This document shows positions 1 to 8,703 of a stretch of DNA of 42,044 nucleotides, piece by piece. Position numbers and translations under genes: made by a program. This DNA comes from Paludibacteraceae bacterium. GTDB taxonomy: Bacteria > Bacteroidota > Bacteroidia > Bacteroidales > Paludibacteraceae. Below the pieces are notes generated by a model. It did not search any database. It was not told where the DNA came from and worked only from the letters and a program-made list of their open reading frames with translations. Each line of letters begins with the position of its first letter. Position 1 is the first letter of the stretch. The stretch spans positions 1 to 42,044 of the forward strand of contig CAJOEX010000013.1 of the NCBI GenBank assembly GCA_905233415.1, read 5' to 3'.

Positions 1-2850
1 TTTGCTTTTGACGCAACTCAACTCAGCGTTCCTGAAGTTGCTGAGGCTCCCGAGGCTGATCAAACACTGACTTTCAGTGGTATTGAGTTTGACTATCAAG
101 GTATCTATAGTAGTAAATACCTTTATTTAGTGTTCTTGTATGGTCCTCAATCTGCCGGTTATTTGCCGCAGGCTTATTTTTGGATTACAAAGGACACCGA
201 CGAAAAGAATTTTGTAGGTGACTTTACACCGTTGCAAACTCTTTATGCTTGGGGAGCCGGTGCATCTGACTATGGTCAGGCATCTAATGGTAAACTAAAC
301 ATCACCAAAGGTGAAAAATATAACTATACAATTTCAGGTTCATTCACCTACGACTCCAAACTTTACTCTTTCAGCACGACAGCTAATGCTGAATACAATG
401 ATGAATCCTACCCGTATGAACCTGAAGAAGCTACTACACTTAATCTCACCACTACTGGCGAATTTAACTTGAAATATCTTGATTATGGTTACGTTTTCGT
501 TGAATCTGAGGACACTGATGGAAATGTGTTGATTTTGTCATTCTATACTACCGACCAGTCCTTCACCACTTTTGCTGACGGCACTTATAACATTAAGAGC
601 GCAGCAAATTCATTCTTGCCGGGTTACTGGTATGCTGGTTGGGAGACGACTCCTGAAGAAGAAGGTCCGGATGACTCCTACGTTCAAACTGCAAGTAATG
701 ATATCTTCTATCTCACTTCTGGAACAGTCGTAGCTAAGACGGATGAGAAAGGACTCCACCTTACTATAAGCGCAGGTACGATTAATAAGAGCACCGTTAA
801 TGCTGAGTGCTTGATTCCGGCTACAGGCAATGACCAAACAGACAAACGAGCCATCTATCTCAACACCGGAGGGAATTGGTGGGGAAATAGCAATGACTAT
901 TATATTCATGCATGGAAGGATAAAAACAATCCTACAACTGTTAAGTTTGAATATGTAGCGGATTACTTGTACAGAGCGTATATTAACAAGGATTACACAG
1001 GCGCGTTCATCTTTTATTTGTATCCTAATGAGACACTTACTTCTATAGATGAAATTTGGGATAATTACATGTGGGATAATCGTGAAACAACCATTCCAAG
1101 TGATAAAGACATGTATGTCATCACCTCATCCTATATGGGTGTTTGGTCTGCTGTTGAGTATGGCGAATGGGCAGTCTATGATCCAACGAAATCCGAAGAA
1201 AGTTATGCTTATGGTTCGTGCGGTGCCAAAGTTGAATATGCTGTTAAACGCAATACAAACACGCTGGTCATTTCCGGCACAGGAGATATGGACCATTATT
1301 CCACATCCTATAACAATGAAAACCCTAAATGGTACTGGGCGCCATGGGAAGGATGGAAGAATATTATCAGTGCTCTTAGCCTTTCGGAAGGACTGACAAC
1401 GATAGGCGCATATGCATTTGAATTATGTCCGAATATAACAAAAGTTACTATACCAAGCACCGTTACAGCCATTGGAACGGGTGCATTTAATGCGAAGAAT
1501 TTCACGGCTATTACTTGTCAGGCCACAATGCCGCCAAAGATGGTAGAGTCTCCCAAAACGAGTACTACCAAACATATATTCCAAAATGCAGACTTCTCCA
1601 TTCCACTTTATGTGCCTTCCGGTTCTGTAGCGGCATACAAGAAGGCTGATTATTGGAAGGACTTCACCAACATCCAAGCCATTGACGGTAGCGAAGGAGA
1701 AGGTGGCAGCGGGAAAACCGTACTTTCGGTTGCGGAAGCAATAGCACTGGTGAACCAAATGGAGGAGAATACCACTTCCGAGGAAGAAGTGACCGTGGAA
1801 GGTTATGTCGTGGATGCGCAAGCTTTCAACTGGGCGTACAAAGACCAGAAATTCTTCTTATCGGATACGTGGAACAACTCTGGCAAACAAGTCTTTCTGG
1901 CGTATTATTGCGTCGCCAAAGAAGGTGAAAAGGTTGTACCTGTCTTTAACGGTGATAAGGTCCGCCTGACCGGTAAACTTACCAATTATGCGAATAATGG
2001 AGAGGTTATTCCTGAAATCAAAAACGGTATTGCTACCTTTGTCAGCAAAGTGGACGGGGACCGTTCCGAACCTGTCATTGAAACAATAACGGTGGCTAAA
2101 GCCTTGAAATTGGCAGCTTCGCTTGCACAAGATGAAGTAAGTAAAGAATATTATTATATAATCGGTTATGTTACTAATATTACGCAAAACAATTTCAATA
2201 CAGACTATAATAACATGACCTTCTGGATAGCGGATTCAAAAGGAACTGCCTCTTCCAATGCAGAGGGAGCATTCTATGTCTATCGTGGAAAACCCGATGT
2301 GGAACTGGCTGTAGGCGATAAAGTGCAGGTGGCTACCGCCTTGTATAACTATAAAGGCTTAATTGAGTCGGAGACAGCTGCTTTGGTGCGCCTGCTTGAT
2401 TCGCAGGACACACAGAAATACACCCTCGTCGTGGCTGTTAATGACGAACGTCTTGGCACGGTTAAGGGCGGAGGCGTTTATAACCGTGGGACGAGTGTCA
2501 CATTGACGGCTACGGCTGCCAAAGGCGCACAATTTATGAAATGGTCCGATGGCGTTACTTCTGCCACGCGTACAGTAACCGTATCGGCTGATGCTACTTA
2601 CACGGCGCTATTCAAAGCTGTTGCATCTTCCAATGTAGACAAGGTGGACAGAGGCAATAATCAGTATGACGAAAAGAGCGGAGTGGTTGAACCGTCGAAA
2701 GGCAAAGGTCTTGCGCCAAAAAATACTGAACAACCTGAAACGGAAGAAGAAACAACGACTTTGGAACCTGCACGGAAAATCTTCCAAGACGGACATATCT
2801 ATATTCTGCGCGACGGCAAAGTCTATAGTCTGACAGGAATGCCGCTTTAA
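1..2850 (+). CDS. Secreted multidomain surface protein, 5' end outside window
   Basis: The reading frame is open from base 1, so the gene starts upstream; a GTG at 130 is only an internal codon. About 949 residues are visible. In order: beta-rich sequence of unknown type (1-1200); a short BspA-like leucine-rich segment (about 1370-1540, with 'LTTIGAYAFELC' and 'VTAIGTGAF' signatures); two related OB-fold-like domains (about 1720-2060 and 2080-2400), each opening with a 'VxxAxxL' helix and containing a 'GYVxxxxxN' strand; and an InlB-type 'bacterial repeat' (about 2415-2620, 'GTVKGGGVYNRGTSVTLTA' to 'TALFK'). A low-complexity acidic linker follows. The last 26 residues form a tail (GHIYI, then RDGKVYSLTG) shared with three other secreted proteins in the window, which I infer to be a T9SS-type sorting signal. 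The substrate is unknown; adhesion or glycan binding is plausible. A perfect hairpin follows the stop. Confidence 0.85.
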   Translation, partial: FAFDATQLSVPEVAEAPEADQTLTFSGIEFDYQGIYSSKYLYLVFLYGPQSAGYLPQAYFWITKDTDEKNFVGDFTPLQTLYAWGAGASDYGQASNGKLNITKGEKYNYTISGSFTYDSKLYSFSTTANAEYNDESYPYEPEEATTLNLTTTGEFNLKYLDYGYVFVESEDTDGNVLILSFYTTDQSFTTFADGTYNIKSAANSFLPGYWYAGWETTPEEEGPDDSYVQTASNDIFYLTSGTVVAKTDEKGLHLTISAGTINKSTVNAECLIPATGNDQTDKRAIYLNTGGNWWGNSNDYYIHAWKDKNNPTTVKFEYVADYLYRAYINKDYTGAFIFYLYPNETLTSIDEIWDNYMWDNRETTIPSDKDMYVITSSYMGVWSAVEYGEWAVYDPTKSEESYAYGSCGAKVEYAVKRNTNTLVISGTGDMDHYSTSYNNENPKWYWAPWEGWKNIISALSLSEGLTTIGAYAFELCPNITKVTIPSTVTAIGTGAFNAKNFTAITCQATMPPKMVESPKTSTTKHIFQNADFSIPLYVPSGSVAAYKKADYWKDFTNIQAIDGSEGEGGSGKTVLSVAEAIALVNQMEENTTSEEEVTVEGYVVDAQAFNWAYKDQKFFLSDTWNNSGKQVFLAYYCVAKEGEKVVPVFNGDKVRLTGKLTNYANNGEVIPEIKNGIATFVSKVDGDRSEPVIETITVAKALKLAASLAQDEVSKEYYYIIGYVTNITQNNFNTDYNNMTFWIADSKGTASSNAEGAFYVYRGKPDVELAVGDKVQVATALYNYKGLIESETAALVRLLDSQDTQKYTLVVAVNDERLGTVKGGGVYNRGTSVTLTATAAKGAQFMKWSDGVTSATRTVTVSADATYTALFKAVASSNVDKVDRGNNQYDEKSGVVEPSKGKGLAPKNTEQPETEEETTTLEPARKIFQDGHIYILRDGKVYSLTGMPL

Positions 2851-2881
2851 GAAATCCGTAACATGGCAATAGAATAACTTC

Positions 2882-2909
2882 AACGCGACCGATTTAACTC
2901 GGTCGCGTT
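2882..2909. terminator. Perfect 11-bp hairpin between convergent genes
   Basis: The arm at 2882-2892 (AACGCGACCGA) pairs perfectly with 2899-2909 around a 6-nt loop. It lies between the stop of the partial surface protein (2850) and the stop of the minus-strand RHH gene (2923), so it can serve as a bidirectional terminator. There is no long T run after it on the plus strand, so its strength is uncertain. Confidence 0.7.
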
Positions 2910-2922
2910 ATGTTCTACTATG

Positions 2923-3120
2923 TTAGTCGAAGAGAGTGGGATTATCCTTGTCAAAACGTTTGAGAATAGCACGCATAAGCGTTTCGCGAATAAGGCGACT
3001 TCGGTTCTTGACCGTATAATGGTCGCAGAACCGGTTTAACGCCCGCATTTCGCTATCGTTGAGCATTATGCTGACGCGGTTTTTGCGTTGCTCTTTCTCA
3101 AATTTCTTATCGGATGTCAT
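2923..3120 (-). CDS. Small ribbon-helix-helix-like DNA-binding protein
   Basis: This 65-residue basic protein has the pattern of a ribbon-helix-helix fold: a short strand (residues about 13-20, 'KNRVSIMLN'), a first helix ('DSEMRALNRFC'), a turn around 'KNRS', and a second helix ('RLIRETLMRAILKRF'), ending 'DNPTLFD'. Such small RHH-type proteins are common in Bacteroidales and resemble relaxosome or antitoxin regulators, but no partner toxin or relaxase is present here. It starts 3 nt after the stop of the outer-membrane-like gene 3124-3876, so the two are probably co-transcribed from the minus promoter at 3895-3926. A role as regulator of its own operon or of the divergent transporter operon is inference. 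Confidence 0.7.
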   Translation of the reverse strand: MTSDKKFEKEQRKNRVSIMLNDSEMRALNRFCDHYTVKNRSRLIRETLMRAILKRFDKDNPTLFD

Positions 3121-3123
3121 ACG

Positions 3124-3876
3124 CTAAAAGGCAAAGCCGATATTCATGCCGACAGTAACCAGGCTGCGGCCGGAGTCAGTCATTAAATACGATGCGGCAG
3201 GATTACCTGCGGCTTCGATGGTTTCCGTCACTGTACAAGCGGTTTGCTGGAATTGGGCTTTGACACCAACCATCAGCACAGCATTATTTTTCAGGCGATA
3301 GCGGTAACCGATTTGGGCATAGGTATATAGACCGTGCTTGTATTTGCTGCTCAGCGCAAAGCCATAGCCGAAAGCCGCACCGACAAAGGGCGAATGCTTT
3401 CCTTCAAGGAACGGCACTTTGACAGCAACTTGAAGCGGCAGAAACGTGAAGTTCTGCTCCGGTGTCAACATACCGTGCACGCTCAAACCGCCACCGACAA
3501 ATATGTGCTTTTGACCGATATAACGGGAGCCGAGCATCAGTTCGCCACCGACATAAGCGCCGCCTTTATCTTGCGGCACAATCGTTCCTCCTATACCTGC
3601 ATCAACCAGAATCATGGTCCGCTTACCCTGCGGGCGTTCAGTCTTCCGTGTTTCGGTTTTCACAGTCTGCGTGGGGGTTTGTTCCGTAATGGAAACAACT
3701 TCAGAGGCAGGATACTGGAAGCGTGCACCGGATTCGTCCCTGACAATCACAACTTCCTCATTATTCACAAGGACCTCACCACGTATGACCTTGCCGCTTC
3801 GCAACGTCACGACGGATGCATCCAGTGCCCCAAAAGCGCACATAATAAACAGTGTTAAAAGAATAGTTTTTTTCAT
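3124..3876 (-). CDS. Probable outer-membrane beta-barrel protein with N-terminal Sm-like strand domain
   Basis: I choose the ATG at 3876 (250 residues), which gives a clean signal peptide (MKKTILLTLFIMCAFGALDA); the longer frame from 3954 would begin upstream of the -7 box. After the signal comes a small domain ('VVTLRSGKVIRGEVLVNNEE' to 'YPASEVVSI', residues about 21-65) that resembles LSm/SHD-type strand sequences in other Bacteroidota envelope proteins. A Lys/Thr-rich linker follows, then roughly eight amphipathic strands (residues about 88-250) ending in 'NIGFAF', with the terminal Phe typical of outer membrane barrels. The function is unknown. It is the first gene of an operon with the RHH gene and is divergent from the OPT transporter. 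Confidence 0.7.
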   Translation of the reverse strand: MKKTILLTLFIMCAFGALDASVVTLRSGKVIRGEVLVNNEEVVIVRDESGARFQYPASEVVSITEQTPTQTVKTETRKTERPQGKRTMILVDAGIGGTIVPQDKGGAYVGGELMLGSRYIGQKHIFVGGGLSVHGMLTPEQNFTFLPLQVAVKVPFLEGKHSPFVGAAFGYGFALSSKYKHGLYTYAQIGYRYRLKNNAVLMVGVKAQFQQTACTVTETIEAAGNPAASYLMTDSGRSLVTVGMNIGFAF

Positions 3877-3894
3877 AAAATTGCAAATTCGCCG

Positions 3895-3926
3895 CAAAGA
3901 TAAGAAAAATATTGCAAAACTGCAAA
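3895..3926 (-). promoter_or_regulatory. Bacteroidota-type promoter for 3876-2923 operon
   Basis: On the minus strand, -33 TTTG (3926-3923) and -7 TATCTTTG (3902-3895) are separated by 20 bp. This matches the consensus TTTG/TAnnTTTG. Transcription would begin about 3888, just upstream of the ATG at 3876, supporting that start. Confidence 0.75.
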
Positions 3927-3940
3927 TTTTCAGAAGATTA

Positions 3941-3972
3941 TTTGCATATTTCAATAAAAAGTAGTAATTTTG
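3941..3972 (+). promoter_or_regulatory. Bacteroidota-type promoter for OPT-aldolase-CoA-transferase operon
   Basis: -33 TTTG (3941-3944) and -7 TAATTTTG (3965-3972) with a 20-bp spacer. The ATG at 3992 lies 20 nt downstream. The -33 boxes of this promoter and of the divergent one are 14 bp apart, so one regulator could influence both. Confidence 0.75.
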
Positions 3973-3991
3973 CGGGCTGAATTATAAGAAT

Positions 3992-5947
3992 ATGGCAGAA
4001 ATTAAATTACCGGAGAATGCAAACCGCCCATTGAAGGCGGGTGAGAAATATGAGCCGATAATGCCGGCTGGTAGTAACTTTGCGGAAGTGACGCCGTACA
4101 GTGTGCTTATGGGTGTTGTAATGGCGGTAATCTTCTCGGCGGCAGCAGCATATCTTGGTCTGAAAGTCGGACAGGTGTTCGAGGCGGCGATACCGATAGC
4201 CATCATCGCCGTTGGTCTGTCAGCTGCCATGCGGCGCAAGAATGTAATTGGCGAAAATGTGATTATCCAGTCCATCGGCGCATCGTCCGGTGTAATTGTG
4301 GCGGGTGCAATCTTTACACTTCCTGCGTTGTATATTCTGCAGGCCAAATATCCTGAAATAACGGTTAGTTTCATGCAGGTGTTTATGTCCAGTCTGCTTG
4401 GAGGATGCTTGGGAATACTGTTTTTGATACCGTTCCGCAAGTACTTTGTGCAGGAGAAACACGGCGAATATCCATTCCCTGAGGCGACAGCAACCACGCA
4501 AGTGCTTGTGTCAGGCGAACAAGGCGGTTCACAAGCAAAACCGCTTCTTTGGGCAGCCGGAATAGGTGGATTGTATGATTTTGTGGTTTCGACATTTGGT
4601 CTGTGGACGGAAAGCCTTACAACCCGCATGACAGGCTGGGGAGAACTCCTTGCCTCGAAATTCAAACTTGTTTTCTCCATCAACACTTCCGCAGCCGTTT
4701 TGGGTCTCGGATATATTATCGGCTTGAAATATGCGGCGATAATTTGTGCCGGTTCATTCTTTACTTGGTGGGTTGTGCTGCCGCTGATAGGCTCGATGCC
4801 CGGAATGGAAACGGTTGACCCGCAATTCATTTACGCCAATTACGGGCGGAACATCGGAATCGGCGCAATTGCGATGGCAGGGCTGATTGGTATTGTTAAG
4901 AGTTGGGGCGTGATTAAATCCGCTGTCGGACTGGCGGGAAAGGAACTTGGCGGCAAAGGCAAAGCGGTAGCCCAAGCAAGTCTGCGGACAGAACGTGACC
5001 TTAGCATGAAGTATGTCGTGCTGGCGATAGCGGTGGCTTTAACGGTTACATTGGTCTTTTTCTGGGTCGGAGTGCTGCATAACTTCGTACAGGCATTGGT
5101 GGCATTCCTTGTGGTGGCGCTGATATCATTTCTGTTCACAACGGTAGCGGCGAACGCGATTGCGATTGTTGGCAGTAACCCTGTTTCCGGCATGACGTTG
5201 ATGACGCTGATTATTGCATCGGTGGTGTTTGTAGCCATCGGCATGAAAGGTGCAAGCGGCATGGTTGGCGCGATGGTGATTGGCGGTGTGGTATGTACGG
5301 CACTTGCAATGGCGGGAGGATTCATCACCGACCTGAAAATAGGATATTGGATTGGCACAACGCCTGCCAAACAGGAGACATGGAAATTCCTCGGAACATT
5401 GGTTTCGGCGGCAACGGTTGGCGGAGTGATGATAATTTTGAACAAAACCTATGGTTTTGTGGGCGAAAACGCTTTGGTAGCACCACAGGCCAATGCCATG
5501 GCAGCGGTTATTGAGCCGTTGATGTCGGGCCAGGGAGCACCGTGGATGCTGTATTTCGCGGGCGCAATCCTTGCGCTTATTCTAAACTTCATGGGAGTAC
5601 CCGTGCTGGCATTTGCACTCGGAATGTTCATTCCGCTGATGCTGAATACGCCCTTATTGGTGGGCGGAACGATTTCGTGGCTTGTAAGCCGCAAACGCAA
5701 ACAAGACGGCGACAAGGCGGAAGAACTGGCGCAAGTACGGAACAACAAGGGCACATTGATTGCGAGCGGATTCATTGCAGGCGGCGCATTGATGGGAGTA
5801 GTATCCGCCCTTGTAAAATTCTGCGGAGCAGAGTGCTACTTGACCTCTTGGGCTGCAGGTGGCGGTGCACAAATCCTCAGCATCGTGGCTTACGCTGCAC
5901 TCATCGCCTACTTTATAATAGCAAGCAAGAAAACAAATGACCAATAA
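3992..5947 (+). CDS. OPT family oligopeptide transporter
   Basis: This is a 651-residue polytopic inner-membrane protein with many hydrophobic segments across its length, as in the OPT/YSL superfamily. Family-like landmarks are 'YLGLKVGQVFEAAIPIAI' (about 53-70), 'GEYPFPEATATTQVL' (about 151-165; bacterial OPTs have a related YP-x-TAT-x-VL segment) and the C-terminal 'GVPVLAFALGMFIPL' helix. OPT proteins import small peptides or metal chelates by proton symport; the substrate here cannot be read from sequence. It is the first gene of an operon: aldolase starts 22 nt after its stop, followed by a CoA-transferase. Linkage to glycolysis and acetate production suggests growth-related expression rather than a specific substrate. 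Confidence 0.9.
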   Translation: MAEIKLPENANRPLKAGEKYEPIMPAGSNFAEVTPYSVLMGVVMAVIFSAAAAYLGLKVGQVFEAAIPIAIIAVGLSAAMRRKNVIGENVIIQSIGASSGVIVAGAIFTLPALYILQAKYPEITVSFMQVFMSSLLGGCLGILFLIPFRKYFVQEKHGEYPFPEATATTQVLVSGEQGGSQAKPLLWAAGIGGLYDFVVSTFGLWTESLTTRMTGWGELLASKFKLVFSINTSAAVLGLGYIIGLKYAAIICAGSFFTWWVVLPLIGSMPGMETVDPQFIYANYGRNIGIGAIAMAGLIGIVKSWGVIKSAVGLAGKELGGKGKAVAQASLRTERDLSMKYVVLAIAVALTVTLVFFWVGVLHNFVQALVAFLVVALISFLFTTVAANAIAIVGSNPVSGMTLMTLIIASVVFVAIGMKGASGMVGAMVIGGVVCTALAMAGGFITDLKIGYWIGTTPAKQETWKFLGTLVSAATVGGVMIILNKTYGFVGENALVAPQANAMAAVIEPLMSGQGAPWMLYFAGAILALILNFMGVPVLAFALGMFIPLMLNTPLLVGGTISWLVSRKRKQDGDKAEELAQVRNNKGTLIASGFIAGGALMGVVSALVKFCGAECYLTSWAAGGGAQILSIVAYAALIAYFIIASKKTNDQ

Positions 5948-5969
5948 CAAATAACAAATTTTTAATCCT

Positions 5970-6968
5970 ATGGTAAATTACAAAGACCTTGGCCTTGTAA
6001 ACACCCGTGAGATGTTTGCGAAGGCAATCAAAGGCGGCTATGCTATTCCCGCCTTCAATTTCAACAACATGGAGCAACTGCAAGCTATCGTGAAAGCGAG
6101 TGCAGAAACCAAGTCGCCGGTTATTCTCCAAGTATCCAAAGGTGCCCGTAACTACGCTAACGCTACCCTGCTGCGCTATTTGGCAGAAGGTGCTGTGGCT
6201 TATGCGAAAGAGTTGGGTTGGGAAAAGCCCGAAATCGTTCTGCACCTTGACCACGGTGACAGCTTCGAGACCTGCAAATCCTGCATTGACACCGGTTTCT
6301 CAAGCGTTATGATTGACGGTTCAGCGCTGCCGTACGAAGAGAACATCGCCCTTACGAAGAAGGTTGTTGAGTATGCCCATCAGTTCGACGTAACCGTTGA
6401 GGCAGAACTCGGCGTTTTGGCTGGTGTTGAAGACGAGGTTGCTTCCGAAGAGAGCCACTACACCAAACCCGAAGAAGTGATTGATTTCGCTACCCGTACA
6501 GGTTGCGACAGTTTGGCTATCTCCATTGGCACAAGCCACGGCGCTTACAAGTTCAAACCCGAACAGTGCACCCGTGACCCGAAAACCGGCCGTCTCGTTC
6601 CTCCACCATTGGCATTTGACGTGCTTGACGCTGTAATGGAGAAACTGCCTGGTTTCCCGATTGTTCTGCACGGTTCATCGTCTGTTCCGCAAGAGTATGT
6701 GGACATGATTAACCAATACGGCGGCAAATTGCCCGATGCAGTAGGTATTCCTGAGGAGCAACTGCGCAAGGCTGCCAAGAGTGCTGTCTGCAAGATTAAT
6801 ATCGACTCCGACTCTCGTCTTGCTTTCACCGCTGCTGTTCGCAAGGTACTTGCTGAAAAGCCGGCAGAGTTTGACCCGCGTAAATACTGCGGTCCCGCTC
6901 GTGACCTTATGGAGGAGCTCTACAAGCACAAAATCATCAACGTTCTCGGTTCCGACGGAAAGGCTTAA
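5970..6968 (+). CDS. fba: Class II fructose-1,6-bisphosphate aldolase
   Basis: This 332-residue cytoplasmic enzyme cleaves fructose 1,6-bisphosphate to glyceraldehyde 3-phosphate and dihydroxyacetone phosphate using zinc. The signatures are 'HLDHGD' (residues 92-97; catalytic Asp and zinc-ligand His), 'EAELG' (144-148), 'GTSHGAYKF' (His190) and 'VLHGSSSVP' (His234), the last two supplying further zinc ligands, then 'NIDSDSR' near residue 278, which binds the phosphate. Length and the 'RDPKTGRLVPPPLAFDVL' insertion match the longer class IIB type. The start codon follows an A/T-rich leader without an SD. Its stop lies 2 nt before the ATG of the CoA-transferase, so the two are very likely translated from one mRNA. 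Confidence 0.95.
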   Translation: MVNYKDLGLVNTREMFAKAIKGGYAIPAFNFNNMEQLQAIVKASAETKSPVILQVSKGARNYANATLLRYLAEGAVAYAKELGWEKPEIVLHLDHGDSFETCKSCIDTGFSSVMIDGSALPYEENIALTKKVVEYAHQFDVTVEAELGVLAGVEDEVASEESHYTKPEEVIDFATRTGCDSLAISIGTSHGAYKFKPEQCTRDPKTGRLVPPPLAFDVLDAVMEKLPGFPIVLHGSSSVPQEYVDMINQYGGKLPDAVGIPEEQLRKAAKSAVCKINIDSDSRLAFTAAVRKVLAEKPAEFDPRKYCGPARDLMEELYKHKIINVLGSDGKA

Positions 6969-6970
6969 TC

Positions 6971-8476
6971 ATGGCATTACCTTTTATGACGGCTGAACAA
7001 GCCGCGCAATTAGTCCATAACGGTGCTATCTGCGGTATGGGTGGTTTCACCCCCGCAGGAGCACCGAAAGACGTGCCTACAGCGATTGCCCACAAGGCAG
7101 AAGCCCTTCATGCCGAAGGCAAACCCTTCAAAATCGGCATGTACACAGGAGCATCTACCGGCGACAGCTGCGACGGTGCATTGGCACGTGCACACGCCAT
7201 TCTGTTCCGCACACCCTATCAGGGCAACAAGGACCTGCGTACCGAACTCAATGCACAAGGCGCTCACTATTTCGATATGCACCTTTCCGAACTCGCACAG
7301 GACCTGCGCTACGGTTTCTTGCCGAAGCCGGACTTTGCCATTATTGAGGCGTGCGACATCGTGGAAAAAGGCGACACCATTGAGATTGTTCCGACAGCCG
7401 GTGTGGGCAATGTTCCTACCTTCTGCCGCTTGGCGGACAAAGTCATTGTCGAGCTCAACGAGGCTATGCCTGCAACCATGCGCGGCATGCATGATATTTA
7501 TGAGCCCGCAGATCCGCCGCAACGTCGCGAGATTCCGGTGTATCATGTCTCCGACCGCATTGGCACGGATTGTATCGTTATCCCGCGCGAGAAACTCGCC
7601 GCAGTGGTGAAAACCAACCGTCCGAACGAGGTCGGCAAGTTCACGCCGCTGGACGAAGTCACCGAACAAATCGGTGCCAACGTAGCTGCTTTCCTGGAGG
7701 CGGAAATGAAAGCCGGACGTATTCCATCCACCTTCCTGCCGATTCAATCCGGCGTAGGAAACGTCGCAAATGCCGTGCTTGGCGCACTTGGCGAAAACAA
7801 GCATATCCCGCCGTTTGAGATGTACACCGAGGTTATCCAAGACTCCGTAGTTGGCCTTATGGACGAAGGTCGTATCAAGTTCGCTTCGGGTTGTTCGCTC
7901 ACTATTGGAGCCGACAAATTGCAGCATATCATGGACAATATCGATTTCTTCCGCGACAAGATTGTGCTTCGTCCGCAGGAGATTTCGAACAATCCCGAAG
8001 TGGCACGTCGTTTGGGCCTGATTACCATCAATACCGCCCTCGAAGCGGATATCTTCGGTAACATCAACTCGACGCACGTCTGTGGCACGAAGATGATGAA
8101 CGGTATCGGCGGCTCTGGTGACTTCACCCGCAATGCCTATATCAGCATCTACACCACTCCTTCTACCGCAAAAGGCGGTGCAATCTCGGCATTTGTGCCG
8201 ATGGTCAGCCACCTTGACCACTCCGAACACTCCGTGAAGATTATCATCACCGAACACGGTATCGCTGATTTGCGCGGTAAGAGTCCTATCCAGCGTGCTC
8301 ACGAGATTATTGAGAACTGCGTGGACCCGCAATATCGTCCGTTGCTGCGCGAGTATCTTGAAATGAGCAAGACGGCGCATACTCCTCACACGCTCAGTTG
8401 TGCGCTTGCCATGCATGAGGAGTTCCTCAAATCCGGCGACATGCGCAACACTAAATGGGAAAACTACCGCCGTTAA
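6971..8476 (+). CDS. Succinyl-CoA:acetate CoA-transferase / acetyl-CoA hydrolase family
   Basis: This 501-residue protein belongs to the class I CoA-transferases (acetyl-CoA hydrolase/transferase, AarC/YgfH group). Landmarks are 'GMGGFTPAGAPKDVP' near the N terminus (22-36), 'PTAGVGNVP' (141-149), 'QSGVGNVANAVLG' (259-271, CoA loop), 'MYTEVIQD' with Glu287 in the position of the catalytic glutamate, and 'GIGGSGDFTRNAY' followed by the late 'ITEHGIADLRG'. It would move CoA between succinyl-CoA or propionyl-CoA and acetate/succinate, a usual step in acetate and succinate/propionate formation in Bacteroidales; the exact acceptor cannot be decided. It is the last gene of the OPT-aldolase operon and is followed by a terminator. 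Confidence 0.9.
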   Translation: MALPFMTAEQAAQLVHNGAICGMGGFTPAGAPKDVPTAIAHKAEALHAEGKPFKIGMYTGASTGDSCDGALARAHAILFRTPYQGNKDLRTELNAQGAHYFDMHLSELAQDLRYGFLPKPDFAIIEACDIVEKGDTIEIVPTAGVGNVPTFCRLADKVIVELNEAMPATMRGMHDIYEPADPPQRREIPVYHVSDRIGTDCIVIPREKLAAVVKTNRPNEVGKFTPLDEVTEQIGANVAAFLEAEMKAGRIPSTFLPIQSGVGNVANAVLGALGENKHIPPFEMYTEVIQDSVVGLMDEGRIKFASGCSLTIGADKLQHIMDNIDFFRDKIVLRPQEISNNPEVARRLGLITINTALEADIFGNINSTHVCGTKMMNGIGGSGDFTRNAYISIYTTPSTAKGGAISAFVPMVSHLDHSEHSVKIIITEHGIADLRGKSPIQRAHEIIENCVDPQYRPLLREYLEMSKTAHTPHTLSCALAMHEEFLKSGDMRNTKWENYRR

Positions 8477-8505
8477 GTTATCGCGCTTGAGGTATAATTT
8501 TTACA

Positions 8506-8533
8506 GAAATGGCACGTTTCGACGTGTCATTTT
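8506..8533 (+). terminator. Rho-independent terminator after CoA-transferase
   Basis: The stem at 8506-8515 (AAATGGCACG) pairs with 8522-8531 with one G-T pair around a 6-nt loop, and the descending arm runs into five T residues (8529-8533). It ends the operon that begins at 3992. Confidence 0.8.
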
Positions 8534-8607
8534 TGTGCTATTTTATTGATATTTTGTACTATATTTTATTAAAAATCACTCTTTCTGCCAGAAAAAATCA
8601 TTTTTCT

Positions 8608-8639
8608 CTTGCATATTTCCAAAAAAAGTCGTACTTTTG
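8608..8639 (+). promoter_or_regulatory. Promoter of the secreted glucan-related gene run
   Basis: -33 CTTG (8608-8611) and -7 TACTTTTG (8632-8639) with a 20-bp spacer, followed by GCGGCC. The first ATG (8704) lies about 64 nt downstream, an A/T-rich untranslated leader. No other consensus promoter was recognised between here and 24114, so this may drive the whole run of genes. Confidence 0.7.
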
Positions 8640-8703
8640 CGGCCTAATTTATATACAGATATAAATTGTACTTACTTAAATCGATTATAACAACTTAATT
8701 GCC

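Noticed and set aside
3982..4830. 282-codon frame antisense to the OPT transporter
   Set aside because: The sense strand encodes a clear membrane transporter; the antisense product has no coherent hydrophobic or catalytic pattern.
7010..8416. 468-codon frame antisense to the CoA-transferase
   Set aside because: It is a shadow of the strongly supported sense gene; Cys/His-rich composition is typical of an antisense frame and no motif is present.
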